Source of the DNA: Acidobacteriota bacterium
GTDB taxonomy: Bacteria > Acidobacteriota > Terriglobia > Acidiferrales > UBA7541
Length of the DNA: 15,587 bases
Direction: 5' to 3'
Assembly (NCBI GenBank): GCA_003131985.1
Contig: PKWH01000109.1
Coordinates: forward strand, 15,155-30,741
Numbering within the stretch: position 1 is the first letter of the stretch; each line of letters starts with the position of its first letter. Positions 1 through 7,763 of this stretch are shown here, in pieces. The notes under the pieces were generated by a model. The model saw only the letters and a program-made list of their open reading frames with translations. It did no database searches and had not been told where the DNA came from. Both the position numbers and the translations under genes were made by a program.

Positions 1-59
1 CCGATGAAATCGCTCATCGCTCCGGCATTCGGAATAGTGGGATAAGAAGTTTTGGCCAT
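1..59 (-). CDS. 5' end of an unidentified protein gene, cut by the window edge
   Basis: Reading leftward from an ATG at 59, the frame stays open to the edge for 19 codons and begins MAKTSYPTIPNAGAMSDFI. It lies 56 bases downstream of the aminotransferase on the same strand, so the two could be co-transcribed. No strong Shine-Dalgarno sequence precedes the ATG. The fragment is too short to assign. The SYPTIPNAGAM style faintly recalls the N-termini of some DUF5343-type proteins, but that is a guess. It may also be a chance open frame. Confidence 0.35.
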   Translation of the reverse strand, partial: MAKTSYPTIPNAGAMSDFI

Positions 60-115
60 GTCAGCTTGCACGCCCGTGCTACGAGATAGCTTCCCGGATC
101 AAAAATAACCGGGCG

Positions 116-1330
116 TCACTTTCGCGCACCTACAGCAAACGGCTGCGCCGTACCCTGATAGCTGCGAATTGCGGCGGCCACGCCCGCACCCGCTGGCACG
201 TGGCGTCCCTGATCGAGGATAACTTTCTCGAGCGCGGCCAGGAACAGCAGAACATTCGTATTCTGGGACGAATAGCCCATTAAGCCAACTCGCCAGATTT
301 TCCCCTTGGTCTTGCCGATGCCACCGGCGATCTCGATGTTGAATTCGTTCAAAAGCTGCTGGCGGACTTTCCCGTCTTCAAGCCCGCTGGGAATCTTCAC
401 GGCAGTCACGGTTACTAACCGGTCGGCGGGATTCGAAACAAATAGCTCAAGTTCCATAGCTTCGATCCCCGCAATCAGAGCTTGCTGATTGCGCAGGTGC
501 CGCTCCCATCGCGCCTCAAGCCCCTCTTCCAACACGATGCGCAGTGCCTCCCGCAGGCCGTAGATAAGCGACACAGGCGGCGTGTGATGGTACGTGCGCT
601 CCGAACCCCACATAGTCATAATGGGCGTGAAATCGAAATACCAACTCTCCACCGGCGTCTTGCGCGCGCGTATCAAATCTTCCACTCGGCTGTTAATGGT
701 GATCGGGGCCATGCCCGGCGGCGCGCTGATAGCTTTTTGCGTGCCGCTGAAGCAAATGTCAATGCCTTCGCGATCCACGTCAAGCGGTATCCCTGCGAGC
801 GAGGCCACCGTATCTACGATAAGCAACGCTCCGAGCTCGTCCGCGACCTTGCGATAACTCTCCAGCCGCTGCACCACTCCCGTGGAAGTTTCTCCTTGCG
901 CGAGCCCTACAAACTTGATTTTCTTTCCTTTGCCCGCGCGACGAACGTCTTCCGGATCAACCGTGCGTCCGAGTTCACCCTCCACTCGAATTACTTTCGC
1001 GGGACTGCGCTCCGCGATCACAGCCATGCGCTCGGAAAACATCCCATTCACGCACACAATGCACTCGTCGCCTTCTTCGAGAGGATTCAGCACCGCGGCT
1101 TCGATCCCGCCCGAACCCGAAGCGGAAACGGGATAGGTCACGCGATTCTTGGTTTGAAATACGCGCCGCAGCAGCACTTGAACGTCGTTCATCATTTCAA
1201 TGAACCACGGGTCCATATGCCCGACCAGCGGCGCCGACATGGCGCGGTACACGCGTGGGTCCATGCAAGAAGGTCCCGGAGTCATCATCAAACGTGCCGG
1301 CGGAAGGAGTTCGCCAATAATTTCACTCAT
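116..1330 (-). CDS. PLP-dependent class V aminotransferase (alanine-glyoxylate/serine-glyoxylate type)
   Basis: This 404-residue cytosolic protein has the fold-type I class V aminotransferase pattern. The N-terminal MTPGPS substrate-loop signature is at about residues 16-21 and GSGG at 72-75. IVDTVAS at 171-177 carries the Asp (D173) expected to contact the PLP ring nitrogen. GTQKAISAPPG around 196-206 carries the Schiff-base lysine, K199. The C-terminal IAGGIGKTKGKIWRVGLMGY small-domain segment is also typical. Length fits alanine-glyoxylate, serine-glyoxylate and serine-pyruvate aminotransferases (about 380-400 residues). The family moves an amino group from alanine or serine to glyoxylate or pyruvate. 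The exact substrate cannot be read from sequence, and related enzymes include phosphonate-pathway and purine-degradation aminotransferases. The start is supported by GAGGAA about 7 bases upstream on the minus strand. It is transcribed away from the mre genes and may form a unit with the partial gene at the left edge. Confidence 0.9.
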   Translation of the reverse strand: MSEIIGELLPPARLMMTPGPSCMDPRVYRAMSAPLVGHMDPWFIEMMNDVQVLLRRVFQTKNRVTYPVSASGSGGIEAAVLNPLEEGDECIVCVNGMFSERMAVIAERSPAKVIRVEGELGRTVDPEDVRRAGKGKKIKFVGLAQGETSTGVVQRLESYRKVADELGALLIVDTVASLAGIPLDVDREGIDICFSGTQKAISAPPGMAPITINSRVEDLIRARKTPVESWYFDFTPIMTMWGSERTYHHTPPVSLIYGLREALRIVLEEGLEARWERHLRNQQALIAGIEAMELELFVSNPADRLVTVTAVKIPSGLEDGKVRQQLLNEFNIEIAGGIGKTKGKIWRVGLMGYSSQNTNVLLFLAALEKVILDQGRHVPAGAGVAAAIRSYQGTAQPFAVGARK

Positions 1331-1521
1331 GATCTTGTTCCTCGCAGCATTTAAGTCACTTTGCCTTCAGGTGCCTGTTCCGCCTGGACTCGCCACAAAT
1401 AACCGTAGTTTGAGACGCGGGCCGGAACAAACAGTCTCCCTAAAATGGCTCCCCTCGGTCAACCTCCATTATGGCCCCATTCTGGGACAACAGCCCCTCC
1501 CCGCTGGGTACTAGCAAGGCC

Positions 1522-1540
1522 ATTCCGTAGCATTCGGAAT
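1522..1540. repeat. Short inverted repeat, possible operator
   Basis: ATTCCG at 1522-1527 and CGGAAT at 1535-1540 are perfect reverse complements separated by 7 bases (TAGCATT). The centre lies about 90 bases upstream of the candidate fecR-like promoter. The symmetric arms and short spacer resemble a dimeric repressor or activator site. There is no T-run, so it is not a terminator. A 6-bp repeat can arise by chance. Confidence 0.3.
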
Positions 1541-1614
1541 TGTGTCCTCGCGTCGCCGTTAACTAATTGGAACAAGTGGGGGTTAGCAGTTTCCGCAACT
1601 CCGCGCGCGCCGAG

Positions 1615-1643
1615 TTGAATGGCCTATACCCGTGTGCTAAATT
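1615..1643 (+). promoter_or_regulatory. Candidate sigma-70 promoter for the fecR-like gene
   Basis: TTGAAT (1615-1620) as -35, a 17-base spacer, and TAAATT (1638-1643) as -10, with TGC directly before the -10 as an extended element. Transcription would start near 1650, only about 15 bases before the ATG at 1665, leaving little or no room for a ribosome binding site. Prediction by eye. Confidence 0.45.
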
Positions 1644-1664
1644 TCCAACTTAGCCCTAATAATC

Positions 1665-2942
1665 ATGATCGACCAAAAATCCATTGTGCCGCCGAAGCCT
1701 AAAATCTCGCGTGTTGAGGTCTATTGGCACACGGTCACGTATAAGACGGTGGCGTTATGCGTCATCTTGATCATTGGCGCGATACTCACTTTGTCCTATT
1801 TCACCTTTCCCGATGTCTCCGTAAAACTCCTGAAGCGCCTTAACGAAGCGGTGTCGGCGCACGATGCGGGCGTTGCTACCATCAATGCGCGTCAGGCACG
1901 CTTTGTGAACCTCGATGGAAAAGTACAAGTAAAGAAAGTGAACTCCGTTGAGTGGCAAAGCGCCGACTATCAGATCACGCTCGATAAAGGCGATCTGATC
2001 CAGACCGGTCCCGAGGGTGTCGCGCGCATGGCGTTTGCCGACGGAACCACCTACACGGTGAAAGGCGACACGCTGGTAACCGTGGAGGAAAACATCGTCG
2101 AGCAGGACCACGCTTCGCAAGTCGCCGTGCACATCAGCTCAGGCCAAGTGGATCTCGCTACGGGAGCATGGGAAGTTCCGGGCTCCAAGGCGGAAGTTTC
2201 CTTTGAAAACGCAGTCGCGTCTTTACGCGCGAACAGCCGCGCCGCCGTGAGCAGTGACCCCACAACCAAACAACAACAAATCACCATCGCTTCCGGAAGT
2301 GCGGAACTGGATCGTGGCAGCGAGCACTTGGATATCGGCCAGTTTCAACGGGCCACGTTTGCAACCGGCGGGCCAATCACCCGAACAGACGTACTGGCCC
2401 CGCCTCAATTGGACGGGCCGCTGAACCTTCAGGCCATCACGGTCGCGGATCCAAAACATGATCCCGTCCATTTCTCGTGGAAGCCCGTGGCTACGGCGAA
2501 GTCCTACGAGTTCCAGGCCAGCACGAACGCTATGTTCAGCAAAGTTGTAATGGATAAAAAAACAAATTCAGAAGGTGTAGACATCGTGGGTCTCGATCCT
2601 GGCGATTATTACTGGAGGGTGCGCGCCATCGACGCGGAAAATGCCGTGAGCGATCAGAGCGATCCCTATAAATTCACTCTGGTCATACAGGGTAAAGAGC
2701 AGGATATGCTGCTCGAAGTAAACAATACTGTGTTGCAAGGCAACGTCGTCGAGATCATCGGGCGCACGGAACCAGGCGCGGCGCTGATTATCAACGGCGA
2801 GCCGGTCGCCAGCATTCAACCGGACGGGCAGTTCCGCCATTTTCTGCCGGCGATGCTAAAGGGCAGCCACGAGGTCATTATCACGGGGCAAAATCGCCGA
2901 GGCGGAACGGCAACCAAGCGCGTGCAGGTCGTAATCCCGTAA
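1665..2942 (+). CDS. Membrane-anchored FecR-domain protein with FN3-like and Ig-like modules
   Basis: This 425-residue protein has a short cytoplasmic N-terminus and one transmembrane segment at about 28-46 (ALCVILIIGAILTLSYF). A FecR-type domain follows at about 78-235: VNLDGKVQVKK, then W-Q-S-A, then LDKGDLIQTGPEGVARMAFADGT, then an iron-sensor-like beta region. Residues 265-340 look like a fibronectin type III module (FSWKPVATAKSYEFQAS; YYWRVRAID). Residues 350-425 form an Ig/glucodextranase-B-like beta module (VVEIIGRTEPGAALIINGE). Most of the protein should be periplasmic. Classical FecR proteins are anti-sigma regulators next to an ECF sigma factor and a TonB-dependent receptor; neither is present, so a structural or envelope-binding role is more likely. 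No Shine-Dalgarno precedes the ATG (CCCTAATAATC), although the open frame and TM placement favour this start. mreB follows 86 bases downstream on the same strand. Confidence 0.8.
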   Translation: MIDQKSIVPPKPKISRVEVYWHTVTYKTVALCVILIIGAILTLSYFTFPDVSVKLLKRLNEAVSAHDAGVATINARQARFVNLDGKVQVKKVNSVEWQSADYQITLDKGDLIQTGPEGVARMAFADGTTYTVKGDTLVTVEENIVEQDHASQVAVHISSGQVDLATGAWEVPGSKAEVSFENAVASLRANSRAAVSSDPTTKQQQITIASGSAELDRGSEHLDIGQFQRATFATGGPITRTDVLAPPQLDGPLNLQAITVADPKHDPVHFSWKPVATAKSYEFQASTNAMFSKVVMDKKTNSEGVDIVGLDPGDYYWRVRAIDAENAVSDQSDPYKFTLVIQGKEQDMLLEVNNTVLQGNVVEIIGRTEPGAALIINGEPVASIQPDGQFRHFLPAMLKGSHEVIITGQNRRGGTATKRVQVVIP

Positions 2943-3012
2943 TATAGCTCTTGCACTCGCGGTTTCGGAAGGCCGCCAACATCGCCGCCGCTGCGGCACA
3001 TGAGTAGAAGGC

Positions 3013-3017
3013 GAGGG
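3013..3017 (+). promoter_or_regulatory. Ribosome binding site favouring the GTG start of mreB
   Basis: GAGGG sits 11 bases before GTG 3029 within GCGAGGGGGAAGC. The alternative ATG at 3050 has no comparable purine-rich site, so the GTG start is preferred, although the conserved MreB sequence itself begins close to that ATG. Confidence 0.5.
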
Positions 3018-3028
3018 GGAAGCAAGAC

Positions 3029-4069
3029 GTGACGAAAAACGGCTACAACATGCGGTCGGTCTTCAGTCTCTTTTCATCCGACCTGGCCATCGACCTCGGT
3101 ACCGCTAACACCCTCGTGTATGCGCGAGGAAAAGGGATTGTGGTAAACGAGCCTTCGATAGTGGCCATTAACAAAAATACTGGCGAAGTGGTCGCCGTCG
3201 GCCGCGAAGCGAAGGAAATGCTCGGCCGCACACCCGGAAATGTGGTGGCTATCAAGCCGATGAAAGACGGCGTAATCGCCGATTTCAAAGTAACTGAGAA
3301 AATGCTCACCTATTTCATTCAGAAAGCTCACAACCGCCGCGTGTTGGTGCATCCCAGAATCGTGATCGGCGTTCCCAGCGAGATTACTCCCGTGGAAAAA
3401 CGCGCGGTGCAGGATTCCGCATATCGCGCGCGGGCCAGCGAAGTTTATCTCGTCGAGCAAGCGATGGCCGCAGCGATTGGAGCGGGCCTGCCCATCGAAG
3501 AGCCCTCCGGAAACATGGTGGTGGACATCGGCGGCGGCACGACCGACATCGCCGTAATTTCCATGAGCGGTATCGTTTATTCGCGCTCGGTTCGCGTTGC
3601 CGGGAACGAAATGGACGAAGCGGTGATGCATTACCTGAAGCGAAAATATAATTTATTGGTCGGCGAACGCACTGCGGAACAAATCAAAATCGAAATCGGC
3701 TCGGCCTATCCGTTGGAAAAACCTCTTACGCTGGAAGTGAAGGGACGCAACTTGATCGAAGGCGTGCCCCGCACCGTCACGATCGACGACAGCGAAATTC
3801 GCGAGGCGCTCTCCGAGTGCATCTCCACAATTTTGAATGCGATTCGCGTCGCGCTGGAGCGCACGCCCCCGGAGCTTTCGGCTGACATCAGCGATCGCGG
3901 CATCGTTCTCACCGGAGGCGGCGCGCTAATCAAGAATCTTGATAAGCGCATCCGCGAAGAAACCGGTCTTCCGGTTTCCATCGCGGACGATCCGCTCGCT
4001 TCCGTTGTCCTGGGAACTGGAAAGATGTTGAGCGACTTCCGCCTGTTGCGGCTCGTCTCGATCGATTGA
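3029..4069 (+). CDS. mreB: Rod-shape-determining actin-like protein MreB
   Basis: A 346-residue bacterial actin homologue of normal MreB length. It polymerises with ATP into filaments under the inner membrane that steer the elongation machinery. The actin/Hsp70 ATPase motifs are all present: phosphate-1 DLGTANT at 22-28, phosphate-2 DIGGGTTD at 166-173 and the adenosine motif TGGGALI at 295-301. The N-terminal MRSVFSLFSSDLA (from residue 8) is the short membrane-binding segment typical of MreB. VEQAMAAAIGAGLPIEEP (142-159) is also highly characteristic of MreB. The GTG start adds seven residues relative to ATG 3050 and is chosen on ribosome-binding-site grounds. mreC follows after 20 bases, so mreBCD are almost certainly co-transcribed. 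No missing key residue was seen. Confidence 0.98.
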   Translation: MTKNGYNMRSVFSLFSSDLAIDLGTANTLVYARGKGIVVNEPSIVAINKNTGEVVAVGREAKEMLGRTPGNVVAIKPMKDGVIADFKVTEKMLTYFIQKAHNRRVLVHPRIVIGVPSEITPVEKRAVQDSAYRARASEVYLVEQAMAAAIGAGLPIEEPSGNMVVDIGGGTTDIAVISMSGIVYSRSVRVAGNEMDEAVMHYLKRKYNLLVGERTAEQIKIEIGSAYPLEKPLTLEVKGRNLIEGVPRTVTIDDSEIREALSECISTILNAIRVALERTPPELSADISDRGIVLTGGGALIKNLDKRIREETGLPVSIADDPLASVVLGTGKMLSDFRLLRLVSID

Positions 4070-4089
4070 GCCAATAGGTTGTTAAAACC

Positions 4090-5112
4090 ATGATCGACAC
4101 TTTTTCACGCCATCGTCCGCTGAGTCTGCTCGCAATCGTCGTTCTTGCGCAGGTGCTTCTGCTCGCGTTTCAAATCAAACGAGAAAACAACGTACGGCTG
4201 ATCCGCTATTGGGCCGTGGAGTTGATGACTCCTCTCGAGCGCGCCGGAACATGGACCTTTTCAAATGTCGGCGGAGTTTGGAGCGGTTACGTAGGCCTGC
4301 GCAATACGCGCGCCGAAAATGAACGTCTGCACGGCGAATTGGACAAGCTTCGCCTCAGGAACCGCGAACTTGAAAGCCGCTCTGCTGAAGCCCAACGTCT
4401 CTCCACACTGTTGAATTTTCACGACGCGCATCCGGAAGCGCCGATGCTCGCCGCGCAAGTGATAGGCGCCAGCGCCGATCCCACATCTCACACACTCTTC
4501 ATCAATCGTGGCGAACGCGATCGTCTGCGGCGCAACATGGGGGTAATTACACCCGATGGCGTAGTAGGAAAAATCGTCGAGGTTTTTCCTTCCACTGCGC
4601 AAGTCCTCCTCATCAATGATAAGGACAGCGGCGTGGGCGCTCTTTTCGCCGTTTCGCGCACGCATGGCGTCGTCAGAGGCAGCGGCGATCCCGAGCCGCA
4701 CATGGAATACGTAATCAACGAAGAGAAGGTTCAGTCCGGAGATGTGATCGTCACTTCCGGCGAAGACCGCATTTTCCCCAAGGACTTGCTGGTTGGTACC
4801 GTCGAAGCCACAAAGCCGGGAAACCCGTTTCAAATCATCTCCGTGCAGCCTGCCGCACGGCTGGACCGCCTGGAAGATGTAATCGTGCTGCTCTCACTAC
4901 AAGAACTCGCCCCGAAAAAGTCGGACGAGAGTTCCGAAGCGGCTGGTGCAGCTCGTGATGGGGCGCAACCGCCGCAATCATCCGCTCTTGCGCCAAAAAC
5001 CGCTGGAATTGTCACCGATCCGAATAAATTTAAACCGCCTGCGGCTCACGTTCAGTCAGCCACTCCGACGAACGAGACTCCAAAGGCAAAGCCGGCGGTC
5101 CCTCAACAATAA
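4090..5112 (+). CDS. mreC: Rod-shape-determining protein MreC
   Basis: A 340-residue bitopic inner-membrane protein. After a short cytoplasmic N-terminus there is one transmembrane helix at about 11-27. A predicted coiled coil follows at about 70-110 (ENERLHGELDKLRLRNRELE). The periplasmic MreC double beta-barrel domain covers about 118-270, with family-typical stretches AAQVIGASADP, INRGERDRLRRNMGVI, GVVGKIVEV and DRIFPKDLLVGTVE. Residues 271-340 are a Pro/Ala/Ser/Lys-rich tail, probably disordered. MreC self-associates through its coiled coil and barrels, binds and activates PBP2, and links it to MreB, MreD and RodA. It begins 20 bases after mreB; the ribosome binding site is weak (AATAGGTTG), which suggests translation depends on the upstream gene. 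It is one base from the mreD start. Confidence 0.96.
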   Translation: MIDTFSRHRPLSLLAIVVLAQVLLLAFQIKRENNVRLIRYWAVELMTPLERAGTWTFSNVGGVWSGYVGLRNTRAENERLHGELDKLRLRNRELESRSAEAQRLSTLLNFHDAHPEAPMLAAQVIGASADPTSHTLFINRGERDRLRRNMGVITPDGVVGKIVEVFPSTAQVLLINDKDSGVGALFAVSRTHGVVRGSGDPEPHMEYVINEEKVQSGDVIVTSGEDRIFPKDLLVGTVEATKPGNPFQIISVQPAARLDRLEDVIVLLSLQELAPKKSDESSEAAGAARDGAQPPQSSALAPKTAGIVTDPNKFKPPAAHVQSATPTNETPKAKPAVPQQ

Positions 5113-5113
5113 A

Positions 5114-5647
5114 ATGGCATACATGATGAATATCGGAGCGCACTCGGAACCGAACATCGAGGTGCACAAGTTTTACGGCGGCACCGTTCTGGGGACCTGC
5201 TTGCTCGCGCTCGTGTTTCAAACTTTCCTGCACAAGTATGGACGCTGGTCCGAACTCATAGATCTTCCGCTGCTGGTAACCATTTATTTCGGAGTCAGCC
5301 GGCGCAATCCTGTGTCGGGACTATTTCTCGGAGCAGGAATCGGCATTTTGCAGGATGCCCTCAGCCACGACAATCCGATCGGTATGTATGGCATCGCCAA
5401 AACCATCGTCGGCTATCTGGCGTCGTCGGTCGGCGCAAGAATTGATACCGAGCATCCGCTAAGCCGCTTCGGTCTCATCTTTCTATTCTTTCACTTCCAC
5501 CAGGCAATTCTGGCGCTTACCCAGCGCGTTCTGCTGAACCATTCCGCGCCCTTGTTCACTTTCCATCTGTTTATAGATTCCCTGGTGACCGCGGCATTCG
5601 GCGTGATTCTTTTCGCACTTCTCGATCGCCTCCGCAAATCGTCTTAA
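5114..5647 (+). CDS. mreD: Rod-shape-determining protein MreD
   Basis: A 177-residue polytopic inner-membrane protein of usual MreD size, with about five hydrophobic segments: roughly 22-40, 48-62, 66-84, 92-108 and 120-170, the last probably two helices. Family-like elements include LPLLVTIYFGVSRRNPVSGLF and GIGILQDALSHDNPIGMYGIAKTIVGYL, the Q-D...G..G..K pattern seen in MreD. MreD is an essential but poorly understood part of the elongasome that interacts with MreC and PBP2. The start at ATG 5114 lies one base after the mreC stop; ATGs at 5123 and 5126 are alternatives, and none has a strong Shine-Dalgarno, so translational coupling is likely. The stop falls in a TTAA that would also be the stop of the neighbouring minus-strand gene if its proposed frameshift is real. 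No terminator hairpin is visible after it. Confidence 0.93.
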   Translation: MAYMMNIGAHSEPNIEVHKFYGGTVLGTCLLALVFQTFLHKYGRWSELIDLPLLVTIYFGVSRRNPVSGLFLGAGIGILQDALSHDNPIGMYGIAKTIVGYLASSVGARIDTEHPLSRFGLIFLFFHFHQAILALTQRVLLNHSAPLFTFHLFIDSLVTAAFGVILFALLDRLRKSS

Positions 5648-5701
5648 CTCTCCTGCGCAAGAACCAGCTTTTTAGACAGCCCCCGGGCACGCATCAATTT
5701 T

Positions 5702-7696
5702 TCAACGGGGTTGTATTCCCGGCCCTGCGTTCGGCGTTTGGCCTGCGGCGCTAAACACCACAACGTAGTCAAACACGGATGCTCGTCCGCCCACGCTGCG
5801 GTATTCGTCCCATTTTGCCGGAACGTTCGCACAATCCAGGCAGACCACCGCGCAGGGCGCAGGGTGCCGCTCTCGTTCCGCGTACCGGCTCGTCAGGTTG
5901 TTCACACCGCTGTACCAGACGCTGCGTGTTAGCCCATCGGCATGAGTCATCGCCATCAGCGGATATACGAAGAACGACCGAGCATCGTGGCCCGCATCCG
6001 ACGGAGCGACGTACGAATCGAAAGCGATGTTCGCGCAATCCAGTTTGTTCACCGCGTCAGCCGCGGCAATAAAGGTCGGAGCCAGAGTTTCATGCGTATC
6101 GGTAAAATACAGGACGGATCGCGGTTGATAAACATCATCTCCGTGGCTCCAGCGCACCAACGAGCGATGATGATTGGTCAGCGCAAAAGGCAGCGCAAAG
6201 ATAAGCAACAGAACTCCGATTGCCGTTCCAACCCACCGTGGAAACCGTTGATCGAGGATCAGTCCGACCAAGGCTGCGCCGAGCACGAACAACGGTAATT
6301 CGTGACGGCTGGACCAAAGCTGCCACTGTACCAGCGCGGAAAAAAGAAAGAACGCCCCGATCAGGCCCAGCGCAAACCACAGTTCGCTGCGTCTCGTTAC
6401 TCCCTCGCGTTTCCAGGAGGCAAGGCCTATCGCGATCATCAAGAGGAAGAAATGCAGCGGATTGCTCGCACTGATTTCGCTTAGCGACGTATGATTGACG
6501 CGAAAAGGGCCCCCTTTCAGCCAGATCATCTCCGGATCGTCCGGATCGGCTCCGATTTTCCGGATGCTCCAACGGAATGCCTGTTCGATTCGCAAATTGA
6601 TGCGCTGGCTGGGCGTGCCCAACTGCAGAGAGGCATTCCGCAGCACGTTGGCCAACGTCCCCTTCAAGTTAATTTGATCCACGGTTTGGTGTACTCGCGT
6701 CCCACCGTCAGGCAATGGCACACCGAGCGGGGAACCCGTCAGCTCGTAACAGCGAACATATTGAGGAACGTTAACAGCGATAACCAGCAAAAGGAGTGGC
6801 GCGGCGCGTTTTAGATATTTGATCCGCGCGGAAGCAGAGCCCATCCACCAACATGCCAGGACCAGGAAAGGCAGATAGGCATAGGCAGTTCCCTTCGTAA
6901 AAATCGCCAGTCCCGCCGAGAGGCCGGCGCAAACCAGATTGAACCAACTGGGATCTTCATTCCAACTCATCAAAAAAGCGACGGTCGCAGTCATCCAAAA
7001 AGCCAGCACGTATGTATTCATGGGGCCCGAGGCCTCAAGAACGCCTTCGGGTATCGTCACGCAGACCACTGCGGCGAGAGCTTGGCCGCGCGGACTGGCA
7101 CCCAATGATTTCGAGATCAGGGAGACGCCGACCAAACATCCGGTCATGCTGAAAAACTGGACCATGTTGACAAACCGGTCGCTCCCCCAGAGCAAGTACG
7201 TGTGCATCATTGCGTACTCAGCCCACGGTCCCCAAATCAGTTGGACGTAATCCGGCGTTGGGTAAAATCTCACGCTGTGATTGCTCATCCACATGACCAT
7301 GCGGGGCAGATGATAGTCCATCGCGTCCCACATGCTCGGAGGCGCAACCACGGCGGTGACGCCGATCAGCAGCGCGATCACTCCGCTGCCGGCCAACAAC
7401 CATTTCGCTGCAACATCCAAAGGCTCGGCCGAAGATTCTGCCGGGTGTTCGGTTCGCGAAATGCGGGATGTGCGGAATTTCAGAAAGAGGAATTCGCCAA
7501 CGCAGATGGCCAGCCAGGATATCGCCACAGCCGCGCGGGTCAGAAACTGCCCCGCGCTTAAGGCTTCGGTGATTACCGCGACGGAAGCGCCACAGAATAC
7601 GGCTGCCCCAAGGATTGCCCTCCGCCAGTCCACACTTTCTTTGCGGAGGATACGGCAGAAGAGCAGGAATGCCGTAACCGGCAGAACCAGAAACAT
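5702..7696 (-). CDS. Polytopic membrane glycosyltransferase-like protein (GT39/ArnT-like, GT-C fold)
   Basis: A 664-residue protein with about 10-12 transmembrane segments and a soluble C-terminal part from about 510. After the first two or three helices, WDAMDYHLPR (123-132) matches the first periplasmic loop of phospholipid-carrier-dependent GT-C enzymes. An acidic residue there acts in catalysis, and the D-Y-H-L-P pattern is common in GT39-like proteins. IFTKGTAYAYLPFL (265-278) and WSSRHELPLFVLG (461-473) also fit. Such enzymes move a sugar from a polyprenyl-phosphate donor to lipid, glycan or protein on the outer face of the inner membrane; donor and acceptor here are unknown. The start has GGAGA 6 bases upstream. 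The ending IQPR looks premature: dropping one base near 5718-5720 continues the frame to a stop at 5644-5646 (see findings). It lies 67 bases downstream of the secreted-protein gene on the same strand and interrupts the mre-mrd operon. Confidence 0.75.
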   Translation of the reverse strand: MFLVLPVTAFLLFCRILRKESVDWRRAILGAAVFCGASVAVITEALSAGQFLTRAAVAISWLAICVGEFLFLKFRTSRISRTEHPAESSAEPLDVAAKWLLAGSGVIALLIGVTAVVAPPSMWDAMDYHLPRMVMWMSNHSVRFYPTPDYVQLIWGPWAEYAMMHTYLLWGSDRFVNMVQFFSMTGCLVGVSLISKSLGASPRGQALAAVVCVTIPEGVLEASGPMNTYVLAFWMTATVAFLMSWNEDPSWFNLVCAGLSAGLAIFTKGTAYAYLPFLVLACWWMGSASARIKYLKRAAPLLLLVIAVNVPQYVRCYELTGSPLGVPLPDGGTRVHQTVDQINLKGTLANVLRNASLQLGTPSQRINLRIEQAFRWSIRKIGADPDDPEMIWLKGGPFRVNHTSLSEISASNPLHFFLLMIAIGLASWKREGVTRRSELWFALGLIGAFFLFSALVQWQLWSSRHELPLFVLGAALVGLILDQRFPRWVGTAIGVLLLIFALPFALTNHHRSLVRWSHGDDVYQPRSVLYFTDTHETLAPTFIAAADAVNKLDCANIAFDSYVAPSDAGHDARSFFVYPLMAMTHADGLTRSVWYSGVNNLTSRYAERERHPAPCAVVCLDCANVPAKWDEYRSVGGRASVFDYVVVFSAAGQTPNAGPGIQPR

Positions 7697-7763
7697 GAAT
7701 TCTCCAATAGTTCACTGCTCTAGGTAAGAGGCGAAGTATAGAGGTGTTCCCGCACACCGAAAA

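Larger units (their letters stand above)
1331..1664. other. Divergent intergenic region between the aminotransferase and fecR-like genes
   Basis: These 334 bases separate two genes that face away from each other, so both promoters should lie here. A good sigma-70-like candidate is visible only for the rightward gene (1615-1643). A perfect 6-bp inverted repeat lies at 1522-1540. No convincing protein-coding frame, RNA gene or mobile element was seen. Confidence 0.6.

Noticed and set aside
93..113. CCCGG/CCGGG inverted repeat after the aminotransferase stop
   Set aside because: The stem is only 5 bp with an 11-base loop and no T-run on the relevant strand, so it is not supported as a terminator.
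482..1354. A 290-residue plus-strand open frame opposite the aminotransferase
   Set aside because: It is fully antisense to a well-supported gene, its protein is Arg/His-rich with no domain pattern, and long antisense frames are common in GC-rich coding DNA.
3074..3631. A 185-residue minus-strand open frame opposite mreB
   Set aside because: mreB is certain. The antisense product is His/Gly-rich with no recognisable features.
4946..5113. A 56-codon N-terminal extension of mreD overlapping mreC
   Set aside because: The extension is Arg/Gln-rich, runs out of frame through the mreC tail, and lacks MreD character; ATG 5114 directly after the mreC stop fits the family.
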